From Latrodectus hesperus (lineage: Eukaryota; Arthropoda; Arachnida; Araneae; Theridiidae), in the NCBI GenBank assembly GCA_037975125.1, contig CM075853.1:89104395-89168394 (forward strand): a DNA stretch of 64,000 nt. Reading direction: 5' to 3'. Shown one piece after another: positions 55,238 through 64,000 of this stretch. The translations under genes were made by a program, and so were the position numbers. The notes beneath the pieces are model-generated. The model did no database searches. It was not told where the DNA came from and was given only the letters and a program-made list of their open reading frames with translations. Positions within the stretch are counted from its first letter, which is position 1; the number at the start of each line of letters is the position of its first letter.

Positions 55238-55240
<3 letters not shown>
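54467..55240 (-). mobile_element. internally deleted Tigger/pogo-like element in a (TA)n tract
   Basis: A 774 bp element. The left end CAGTGGAACTTGGATAATTC (54467) and the reverse complement of the right end CAGTGGAACTGGGATAATTC (ending 55240) differ at one position. The flanks are TA dinucleotides within one (TA)n microsatellite, now split in two. The ends and TA target are typical of pogo/Tigger transposons. Inside, on the minus strand, lie a GC-richer leader (CTCCCCCTCCCTCTCGG on the plus strand near 55142) and the N-terminal piece of the transposase. The catalytic region is deleted. Confidence 0.88.
54678..54905 (-). pseudogene. Tigger transposase N-terminal remnant
   Basis: The minus-strand ATG at 54905 starts MSLSKPRVP, then an in-frame TAG (54876-54878), then KTLTLEQKISVIREVEKG, LRKKCDITKKYGIAANTL and STFLKNKEKI. 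This is the CENP-B-type N-terminal helix-turn-helix that Tigger/pogo transposases use to bind their ends. The frame runs on to about 54678 and the DDE catalytic domain is absent. Apart from the stop codon this part is well conserved, so the deletion is probably not very old. Confidence 0.85.

Positions 55241-55319
<79 letters not shown>
55241..55319. repeat. (TA)n tract, right of the Tigger insertion
   Basis: About 39 TA units starting directly at the Tigger right end. With 54396-54466 it would form one tract. Confidence 0.97.
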
Positions 55320-55321
<2 letters not shown>

Positions 55322-55580
55322 GGGAATGAAATGGAATCATATTATTTATTATTTTATGTGAACAGTATTTTTTAGACAGTAAAATAATGAAAAACATACA
55401 AAAACTGACATAATCATCTGTGATCATGTTACTAACTATTGTCACCAATTGAAAAGTTGTGCGTAGTCTGATCACTGAAAGCAGATTTTCTCAACTAACA
55501 GTCCCATTAATACAAAATTATCTATATATATGCATTACAAACGTAAATCCAATTCTAAACTGGAAACTAATTTTAAATTT

Positions 55581-56822
55581 GAATTTTTGCCACTTCTTAC
55601 CCAAGAAATTGTGGTAGAAAGATTTTGAAGATAGAATTATTTTTTATTTGTATATTCACTGAATTCTCTGGCCATTTTAAATTTGTTTAAACTAAATTAA
55701 ATGATCATTTTATTATTAATTATCTTACTTACATACATTTAATCTATTTAACAAAATTGAAATATTATTATTAGTTTAAATACTGACCAGTATTTTTATT
55801 TATTAATTGATGCTATAATAATTATTACATTCTTATATACTATATAAGTGATCGAAAATAGCATTTTTGTAAATTTTTATTGCAGTAATTGAACTTCAAA
55901 AAATGAGCTTAATTCGGAATTAAAATCATGATTTTATCATAAATGTATAGTTTCCTTTTACTGTAATCAATATATTCGAAAGTTCAGATTTTAAATTATC
56001 TGTAATTTTTTTAATTAATTTAAATTTTTCAGGTTAGATGGTTTTGAAAACTTCGCCAATTTCAAAAAAATTATAAAATCATCAATATATCTATATGCCA
56101 AAGGCATCTTAATAAAAAAAATATTTTTCATACTAATGTAAAAATAAATTTGCTACAGGGCTTGAGAATTTTGAACCTTCAGGGATACCATTAACTTGTA
56201 AATAAAGTATTTCTCCACAAGAGAGAAAAATATAATTATTGTGTATGCAAAATATACAGAGATCTTTCAAAAAATTTGAGTTACTATTTAATACTGAACT
56301 AAAATGATAGAAATAAAATATAATAACATTAAAAAATTTTCCAGGAGAATGCTGATGAATAGATCTTTGAAGTCATAAGAAGAAATATTAATTCCATGAG
56401 AAGAAATAAATTCAATAATTGGTTTTTACTTTTTATTATCCATCTGTTCTGAGAATTGGTAATTTTATTTAAAATAATATTTAAATAATAAGAAAATAAA
56501 TTTTCAAATTTGTCTGCATATGTCTTGAATATCCACAGGTATTATATCAAAATTTATCTGAATTTTTATGGAATTTAGCATAAATTGTAATGAAAAGAAT
56601 ATTAAAATTTATATTTTTAAGTTTTTTTTAAAAAAGATAGAAATTTTCTAAATATAGTTGTTTTGTTTAAATTAATGATTTTGCAAGTTGTTGAATTAGA
56701 GATTTCTGCATTTAATTGTTGGTAATACAATTTTTTTTATTGAAAAAGAGACAAAATTAGATGCTTTATCTAAAAATAAAATAAAAATTTGAAGTTCTTT
56801 TATAGAATTTTAAAGATATTTT

Positions 56823-56909
<87 letters not shown>

Positions 56910-57059
56910 CCTAAATGGGAGTTGTAAAATTTACAAGCTGTTGAACCAAATGATCCAGCATAAACCATATGCCTGCCAATGCAACCGTTAGATATATGAT
57001 ATGGAAAAAAGACTCCATATTTAAATAATTTTACTGCATAAAATTCTTGCAAGGTATCT
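55581..57059. other. AT-rich intergenic DNA
   Basis: Nothing identified apart from the (TA)n tract at 56825-56909. Confidence 0.6.
56825..56909. repeat. (TA)n microsatellite
   Basis: About 42 TA units. Confidence 0.97.
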
Positions 57060-57151
57060 GAAATAGTTTGTAATACGTAGCGGACACTCAACAGTCCTAC
57101 ACTCGCTTCGCAAGTAGGCTGTCGGTTGCGGCGACGAAATAGTTTGTAATA
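57060..57151. mobile_element. 60 bp GC-rich micro-insertion with 16 bp duplication
   Basis: GAAATAGTTTGTAATA occurs exactly at 57060-57075 and 57136-57151, bracketing 60 bp of much higher GC content (57076-57135). The insert contains CCTAC ... GTAGG around ACTCGCTTCGCAA, with ACAG/CTGT just outside, so it can form a stem-loop. No poly(A), no terminal repeats and no coding capacity. It resembles insertion of a short structured RNA copy at a staggered break. The source is unknown. Confidence 0.7.
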
Positions 57152-57946
57152 GGACATTTAGATTTTTAAATTTTATGTTTACTATTTTAATTTTCCTCAA
57201 AATCCTGCATTTTTGTAGTTGTCAATTGTCGACAACTGTGCCAAATACAAGTAACTGCATAAATTTCGTGTTCTATGAATATTATAAAATCCTTCTTTCA
57301 CCAAATTAGCAGCGTTTTCAGTTAGCAAATGATATTGTTTACAGGTGACAGTACAAAGTAAGTAAAATTATAGTCCAAGAAAAAAAGCATTAAAATACAT
57401 TTATAATATTGTACGCGAGTTACAAAAGCAGTTTCTTGTTTAATTAAAATATATATTTCATTTATTAAATATGTATTTATCACTACATTTGAATTTATTA
57501 TCAATGTATGTACAATATTATTGGATCAGATCGAAGAATATTTTGTTGGGTATCAAAACAAATACAGTACTCGAAACAATTAAATGATATTGAGGTTATG
57601 GTTTGGTCTTATACCTAGAAAATTGTTTAGTTGATCAAAACATTGACGAACATAGTAGGCTATGAGTTAAAAATGACATTTTTTTAGCAGATAAAAATCT
57701 GTTTTATTGAGAATTTGAATCAAAAAGGAAGAAAAAGCAGAATTTGTGCATATGAGTTAAAAAAAATAAAAAAAGGAGTTCTCCTTGGAAACAAAATAGT
57801 TTTTAGTAGGGGGCGTGGTTTCTAATGAAAGCAAGCAACGTCGAACATCTTTGATGTATCGAGTCAATGAGACTAGTAGGGAAGGGTGGGGAAATTCTGT
57901 CTCCAGAATATCTTTTCCCATGTTTTGGAAAAATTGTGGGGGTGTA
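57152..57946. other. intergenic DNA, possible retroelement 3' region
   Basis: 57.8-57.95 kb is less AT-biased (GGGGGCGTGGTTTCT, GGGAAGGGTGGGG). Given the reverse-strand LINE that begins at 58.09 kb, this may be its 3' untranslated part, but nothing confirms it. Confidence 0.4.
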
Positions 57947-58010
57947 GGTTAGTTAGTTGGGTTTTAAGACGCAAGGTCCATGATAGATGACAAGCTGCAA
58001 CATTAGAAAA
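57947..58010 (+). repeat. second copy of the hairpin micro-element
   Basis: GGTTAGTTAGTTGGGTTTTA then GACGCAAGGTCCATGATAGA then GACAAGCTGCAAC matches the minus strand of 41457-41532 ((TTGG)n, GAGTTTTCTGGCGCAAGGTC, GACAAGCTGCGCC) over about 60 bases. The GCGC stem is partly mutated. No target-site duplication was found. Confidence 0.65.
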
Positions 58011-58089
58011 TATAAAAATATATGTTTATTTGCATAAAAACCCAAGCAACATTTAAATTCTAATTAAAAATATATTAATTTTGAACAAT

Positions 58090-60060
58090 TAAATTCTCCA
58101 TGTTTTTCTCCATATGTACCTATCGTGCAAGGGTTCTTCATCGATTTATTTCTATCGCTTTTAAGTCCCTTTCCACTTCATCCAACGTCTTGTAGGAAGT
58201 TTACCTCTTCGCCATTTTCCCTCCATGTTGGAGAAGATGATTGCTTATGAAGGAAAGGTGTCATCATGTCGAAATATGTGGCTCAGCCACCTAAAGTAAA
58301 ATACCTTTACAACCTTAAAATGTCATGCCGTTTTGTTTCATTAATCCAAAAATATTCTTTAAAATTTTTCTTTCATAATCTAATAAAAGGTTATTCTCAG
58401 CCCTGTTTAGAGCAAAGCATTGTCTTTTATACAAGGTAATAGGTCTCATCTCAAGGGTTTATACAAAAACTTATCTTCGTTTTAATAATGATATATTCCG
58501 ATTTTAGTTTGTATTTAAAGCCATAATAACTCCCATTAGCCATGACTAGCCTGCCTTTAATTTCAATCTTTAGGTAGTTGCAGCTTGAGATCAATTCATT
58601 CAGGTATATAAGTTGCTTGAGATTGATTCAGAGGCATTGAATCTACATTTCGGTTTGTTGTAATCCAGTATTTTGTTTTATCTTCATCGATGGTTAGGTC
58701 TATCTTACCTGATGTATTCTCATGTGAGGTAAAAACATCAACAGCTAACTTATAATTTGCTTAATAATATCCATGCAATCAGTAAAGCAGGTGGACTGTT
58801 CGTTTTAGGATGGTTTCACTAGCGTTATTTGCTGATTTTTCACTTCTTATCCTAGAGTCAAGTTAAGCAGAAGTCATGAGGTGTCACGTTATCTCAAACC
58901 CTTTTTAGTATAATAAGGTTCCGAGAATGTGATATAATTTTAATCCTACATTTTGCATTTCTAAGAGTCATTCTAGTAAGAGTTTTTAGCTTTGTTCTTA
59001 TATTGAATTCTCTCACGGTTTCGAATAGATTTTTCTGTTAATGTCATATGCAGCTTTAAATTTGATGAAAAGATGGTAGTTATCTATAACCTTGTTTTTT
59101 TGATAATTGTCTAAGCGAATGTATTTGATCTCTTGATTTCTCTTTCTGGAAGTCATATGTAAAGAATGGTGGAGAAGATATTGTATGCTGTATTCAGTAG
59201 GGAGATAACACTCTCATTACAACATCCCAGCTTGTCTCCTTTTTTTAAAAAAATTGGACAGACAAATCCTGCTTACCACTTAGTAGACAATAGTTACGGT
59301 ATCCAGTTACAATAAATTGTTTTATGGGGGGAATTCTTTATTTACATTACCGTTATTGATGTTTATGTGTTAAATTTTTTACTATCTGGACCAGAAAATT
59401 TATGATTTAAATTTTTGATTCCCATCTGATCATAAAGAGTTGGTTGGTGGCTTGTGCTGTATTTCGCGATTTTCACTAAATAATATGTTCTGAATATTAT
59501 TTGTACTTAATTCATTATCCCTGTCCTTTAATATAGTTTTAAAATGTTCACGCGTTTTATCGAAATATCTTCCTTATCACTGGTAATTTTTCTATTTTCC
59601 TTTTTGCAGGCTATAGATTTGGGATTGAAGTATACTCTTACGTTATTTATTGATTTATAAAATTTCTAGCTTGATTTTGAAGGCTTTTTTCTTGAGATTT
59701 TTAATGTTTTGATGTTATTTATCTCACACATCTAGGTATGATATTTTTTTGTCTGTATCACTTTCCCCTCCTTTCTCATATCTTTATAATCTAGCTCTGC
59801 GTCTCTACTATGTTTCTATATAATCAGTTTATTTGCCTCGTTCTTTTTACTATTTATAAGTCGACGCACTTCATCAAACCATTTATTTCTTCTCTTTACT
59901 TGTCACTCCAGTAATTTTTTACAGAAATTTTATTGATAGATTATTTCAAATATTGCCAAGCATTTTCTATAGCGTTATTCAGAGTTTCTTCACTACTTCA
60001 TATTTTATCATGTAATTCTCTTTTTTTTTACTTTTTTTATTTGCTACATATCCCGATTCT
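58090..60060 (-). pseudogene. degenerate non-LTR retrotransposon reverse transcriptase
   Basis: About 2 kb of reverse-strand sequence that translates, across many stops and frameshifts, into the ordered motifs of a LINE-type polymerase. NAIENAWQYLK and RNKWFDEVRRLIN lie just before the RT domain, followed by FYKSINNVRVYFNP. The RT finger motif is KKGDKLGCCNERVISLLNTAYN (near 59260-59190) and the palm motif is FKAAYDINR (near 59055), then MTLRNAKCRIKI. The C-terminal stretch has RLVMANGSYYGFKYKLKS, ERKILKNIFG and finally RWLSHIFRHDD with GKWRRGKLPTRRW. No endonuclease region was seen. It is old and inactive. Clade (RTE- or Jockey-like) cannot be decided by eye. Confidence 0.75.
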
Positions 60061-60129
60061 CTTCACTTCTTCAATATTTAACTTTTAATTAAATAAAATC
60101 CATGAAGCTAATAAATTTCAAAAAAGATG

Positions 60130-60540
60130 TAAGGATGGTAAGTGTTTTGCCCCTTGTCTGCTAGGCTATCCCAACTATGCTCAAGTGTATTCATGCTCCG
60201 AGAACACGCTGGCCGTTCCCGTTCCATCTGTATGATTCCTTCCTCTTAAAGGGAATCATTCACCAAGTTACTATAATGCGAGTTACAATTGCCGCCAATT
60301 AACATGATGTCATCTCTGATTGCTGCAACATGAGAGATTACAATAGGTATGAGTAACTCATTCCTAAATCGGTCATCGGCTATAGTTTCATTTCGAATGA
60401 AATGATGCGCCCATCAAAGGTGATACAGCATAAACCATCACTCTCCAACCACGAAATCTGACATTCCCCCCCCCCGAACAACATACGCTTTCTAATTGCC
60501 ACGTTCCTTCCAGAGGAAAATACGCCTAATATCAAGATGT
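60130..60540 (-). pseudogene. C-terminal half of a Tc1-like transposase, decayed
   Basis: On the minus strand RRIFLWKERG is followed by a GGG-containing segment and VMVY. Then comes IRNETIADDRFRNELLIPIV, next SHVAAIRDDIMLIGGNC (family pattern VAAIGDDFILMQDNA, the second catalytic Asp now Gly), LVNDSL, EEGIIQMERERPACSRSMNTLEHSWDSL (family pattern CSPDMNPIEHVWDxL, catalytic Glu kept). Stops and at least one frameshift interrupt it. No ends were found. It is a different piece from that at 28.7 kb and may be a different family. Confidence 0.7.
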
Positions 60541-60997
60541 GGAGAAAATTGGGACGTGTTTTATTTCTCGAATGCCATTAATTTCTCTTTCAGTTCACAA
60601 GCTGTTTGAAAATGGAAAAAAAGCATAAAAATGCGCCAACTAAATCCTTTTGCATCTCACTTTCTCTTCACAATATAGTTAGAACAGACTTTTCTATATT
60701 GACAATAGAATATATATCAAACAATCTTCTGATACATGAAGTTCAATTTCAACACGAATACAAGAATATTTCATTTTTATAAACATAAGAAGCTGCTCTA
60801 CATAATTTTTTGCTAAATAGATTAAGAGATTCTGTTTTCAGGAATGAAGATTATTTCTAAAAATCATGAACTCTGATGATTTAAAGAAATTTAACATTTG
60901 AATGGCCAGATAATTCAGCGAATATTTTAACGTAATTCTAATTTAAAAATCTTTTTCTATCACAATTATTTGGGTCCATAGTTGTAAAAATATTTAA
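60541..60997. other. AT-rich intergenic DNA
   Basis: Nothing identified. Confidence 0.6.
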
Positions 60998-61078
60998 AAT
61001 GAGTTATTAGTTTAAAACTACATTCGTGTGTGTGTGCGTTACAAACATAAATCTCTAGTTTTAAACTGGTAACTCATT
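60998..61078. repeat. 81 bp hairpin element with 23-25 bp inverted ends
   Basis: AATGAGTTATTAGTTTAAAA at the left and the reverse complement of the right end (AATGAGTTACCAGTTTAAAA) differ at two positions over about 25 bp including flanking bases. TTAA lies at both outer edges (60994-60997 and 61079-61082), though as part of the symmetric arms this is weak evidence for a TTAA target. A short (TG)n lies in the loop. A relative occurs at about 55530-55580. Confidence 0.6.
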
Positions 61079-62320
61079 TTAATCATATATTAATGGGATG
61101 GATGGGGGGGGGGAGATCAGTCAGTGTTCGGAATAGGTACAATTTTAAATTTAACCATTGATGATCCCGGTGAATAGGAAGACCAAAGACACTTTCCAAT
61201 CAGCTTTTTTGGTCTTTGTTCCTTATTTAACTGTCTAAAATATAATTAATGTAATGCTACTCACATATTGTTTCTCTCACAAGTTAGACAATAATTTTTT
61301 GACAAATACCATAAATGAGAGAAATATGCAACTTCCATATCAAATAATATATGTAGGTTTTAATATTATTTCTCAAAAATGCATGTTTCAGCGGGATTGC
61401 TAATTTAATGTATTAAATTCTTTTTATTTACAATATGATTGATTTAATTAAGCATTTAAATTAATTTTAAAAAACGGCTCTTCTGTAATAAGTTATAATT
61501 TTAGGTGTGTATTTTCCCAAAATTCATAGTTCAGATTTTCAATGCATGTTTTTATAACTATCTAAAAATTACTTAATAAAATGAGCCAAGAGTTTTATTT
61601 AACAACAATTATCAAAATAAATGTGAGAATTTTATCTGTAGTTGATAAATTAAGAATAATGTATTTTAAATAAAAATTTATCCTACATGAACAAGCAACC
61701 TCATTCAATTATTAAATGCTGCTTATTCTAACAATTCATCAAAAATATTTTTATAAATTTGCCTCTTTCTCAGTAAATGATTTTTTAAAGTGACATAACA
61801 CAGACATTAATTTAAATTAGATTTAAATGTATTATGTATTTTTGAATATAAATTTGATTTCTACTAATTATAATCATGAAGGATTTTGGCTCTGAAATTT
61901 CTTGTCGACGTATTTCCTATCCAAGCCACGCCTCTTAATATCAGTGACGAATCTATAATTTCAATAAAGAAGAAATATTGTGAAAATTATTCATTTGAAA
62001 ATTTACTTCTCATATTCCAAGTTGTGATATGAATACGCATATTTCAAAGATAAGCTATAATTTAAATTCTGAAGAGAATTCTATAAATTTCGCTTAATAA
62101 ATCTAGTTCATTTTTCTAGAAGGCGGGGTTACATCAGCTTATAACAAACTTTCTGGTTCTAAATATAGAACCACTCCTCATTAACAGGAATTTGCTCGTG
62201 GGTTAACAAAAGGAATTTTGTTAGGTATTACTCCCGGCTTATATTGCTTATTACAACCACAGTTATTGATTCATCTCAAAGGCCGTGGTTTTTACTATGA
62301 ATTTTATCCAAGCAACGATA
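60998..62320 (+). repeat. right arm of a large inverted duplication
   Basis: Inverted counterpart of 53430-55580, about 1.3 kb without the Tigger and (TA)n insertions that enlarge the other arm. The outer edge is near 62320. The loop between the arms holds the LINE and Tc1 pseudogenes. GGCGGGGTTACATCAG at 62123 and GCCACGCCTCTTAATATCAG at 61925 match GGCGGAGTTATATTAG and GGCAACACCTTAATATCAG in the other copy. Confidence 0.7.
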
Positions 62321-62346
62321 CGCCATGTCCTAAGCTTATTTATATA

Positions 62347-62448
62347 TTTGAATTCGAAAGTATAAATTAGTGGTAGGTACAACAAATAAAAAATCTATTT
62401 GAATTCGAAAGTATAAATTAGTGGTAGGTACAACAAATAAAAAAATCT
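62347..62448 (+). repeat. two-copy tandem repeat, 51 bp unit
   Basis: TTTGAATTCGAAAGTATAAA ... ACAACAAATAAAAAATC at 62347 is repeated in tandem at 62398 with only an extra A. Near-identity implies a recent local duplication (or replication slippage). Confidence 0.93.
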
Positions 62449-64000
62449 TTTTAATATTTATACTTTAATTTTAATAATTATACTTTCTTAAATTTAATAT
62501 TTATACTTATTCAAATACTGAAACAAGTTTTAATTTGATGTTAAAATTTACAGAATAATGTTTGCATTGAATAGTGCGAAATTGCAAAGATGACACATCA
62601 ATTATAGACAGGAAATATTGTCTAGAATGCAAAATTAATTGATATGGTAGAAAAATAAAAATTTTAAGAACACGCCGAATGATTATAATCTTAATATTTA
62701 AGAAGAACCGGATTCTAATAAACTTTGACACGAATTTTAGCAAGCATTACGTTATTCAAAATATTTACTTTTTCTTATTTTAAAAGATGGACATCTGACT
62801 ACCAAATTTCTGCTGCAGAAAATGATACAAAAATAAATTTACTGATATAAGATGCAATAACGCATGCATATCTTAAATGGATTCCGAGCCACTAATATCC
62901 AAGTCCAATTTGGGATTCGGACCCTAATTTGTTGAATTGAAGGTCAGATCACTAACATTTGGATGCTAGTTTGGCTAAAAGCTGTTGAAGTGATGCATAT
63001 TGAAAACGCAAAATTCCTTAAAAATTTATGTGCTATTATCACCCTCACGTATTGTGTGGTTCAGAGATTGATACTAAAATGTGTGGTTCTTTAAATTTTC
63101 TCCATAATGTAGACAATTTATTTACTCTAAAATTAGTAGATAGCTATGCATCTGCATTTTTAAAGCATTTTATATATACTGTGTTATTATGAGTAGTATC
63201 CGTAATGCGATAGAAAATTTGTGTATTTCATCTAACCTATTCTATTAAAGACTGGCTTTATCTACTTGATTAAGAAACCTACTAAACAAGGATATAATCC
63301 TTATTGTTTCTCATAGTTAAATATAAAGATTGAACTCATGCTGATTCAAAATGAATTTTTCACAAGACACCATATCATATGATCTCGTTAGAATTTATAT
63401 CTATAGGATTTTTCCAATTTTTTCAAATTAAAATAATTTTCCACAACATAAATAGCAATGTTACTGCTTTTTATAATTTTATTTCCAAACGTTGAGTGGC
63501 AGAATTTCAATCTGCCACTTCGTCATAAAAATACCTTATTATGATAATACGAAATTCACTGAACAACTTAAGATTTAGTACACTTAAAATATTCATCCGT
63601 TTTAAAACAGTAGTCTAATGATATTGCTTTATATAAAAACTTTCAGTTTCAAAAGATTTGTATTTTATTTTTCATAACAACCATCACAAATATGGAATTA
63701 GGTTGAACTGCCTTTAACTAAAAAAATAACTACTCATTAAAAATAAGGCAGTTTTTTTAAATGTAGACTAAAATATCATAAGGGAAATCAATTTCATAAA
63801 TCTATAATATTCTCATTTAAATTATCTATTAAAAATATTTCTCTCATAAGGAATGAAACAACTAAATTTTTTGTAAAATATAATTTAAATTAGATCTCAC
63901 AGTATAATGTAATTTATAGTATTTCAATTGTAATTTTTCAATAGCATTCAATTTATATTAGTTTAAAAAGGCTTCTTTAACAATAACTTCACTTAAAAAT
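62449..64000. other. AT-rich intergenic DNA to window end
   Basis: No gene recognised. A small perfect hairpin, AGTGGCAGA (63495-63503) and TCTGCCACT (63511-63519), stands out. The open frame at 62507-62743 has no known motif. Confidence 0.6.

Larger units (their letters stand above)
53430..55580 (-). repeat. left arm of a large inverted duplication
   Basis: Reverse complement of 60998-62320, followed by eye along its length. Shared markers run from the outer edge (AACCACGACCTTTGATAGA against TCTCAAAGGCCGTGGTTT), through TTCTAGAAAAATGAACTAG, TCACTGATATTAAG, ACAGTTATTGAT-type words and GTTTATCAACTACAG, to GAAAATACACATCTA and AATCCTGCTAAAATG at 54370-54385. Beyond the inserted (TA)n and Tigger element, homology resumes near 55370 (TTTAGACAGTAAAATAA) and runs to about 55580. 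Family unknown, no coding frame. Divergence is substantial. Confidence 0.7.

Noticed and set aside
60994..61082. piggyBac-type MITE call based on TTAA at both edges
   Set aside because: TTAA here is part of the symmetric arms and common in AT-rich DNA, and the ends lack the usual CCC start.

Overview
The window looks like an intergenic or intronic stretch of a large, AT-rich arthropod nuclear genome, probably a spider. The grounds are the base composition, the long (TA)n and (TG)n tracts, several families of tRNA-derived SINEs, decayed Tc1/Tc3, Tigger and hAT DNA transposons, and non-LTR retrotransposon remnants. The spider assignment is an inference from the style of the repeats. No conserved host gene is present to fix the taxon. 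There is no sign of bacterial gene organisation.

Layout. From 1 to about 12.6 kb there are no recognisable genes, only microsatellites, a poly(A)-tailed repeat end and one isolated Tc1-type terminal repeat. From 12.6 to 20 kb lie SINE copies and a roughly 500 bp hAT-like non-autonomous element. From 20 to 27.7 kb is unique-looking AT-rich DNA with two AT-centred palindromes. From 27.7 to 29.5 kb come a SINE with clean target-site duplications, a heavily mutated Tc1-like transposase and a 112 bp (TG)n tract. From 32.1 to 33.2 kb three different tRNA-derived SINE-like repeats sit side by side, one with a 14 bp target-site duplication. From 41.1 to 42.7 kb is a near-complete but broken Tc3-like transposon carrying its own small nested hairpin insertion.

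The only convincing host coding sequence is at 43.66-44.45 kb on the plus strand. It appears to be the terminal exon of a secreted or secretory-pathway protein of unknown function, with a 3' splice site in front and a polyadenylation signal behind.

From 46 to 62.5 kb is a repeat graveyard. It holds a Tc1 fragment, a 5'-truncated SINE, two separate inverted-repeat pairs (49.2/52.7 kb and 53.4/62.3 kb), an RNase H fragment, a Tigger element inserted inside a (TA)n tract, a long reverse-strand reverse-transcriptase pseudogene, and another Tc1 fragment. The rest, to 64 kb, is plain AT-rich DNA.

Nothing here forms a multi-gene system. The points most worth following up are the unidentified secreted-protein exon, two very small GC-rich insertions with 13 bp and 16 bp target duplications, and the large inverted duplications. 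All homology calls come from reading motifs by eye. No database search was run.
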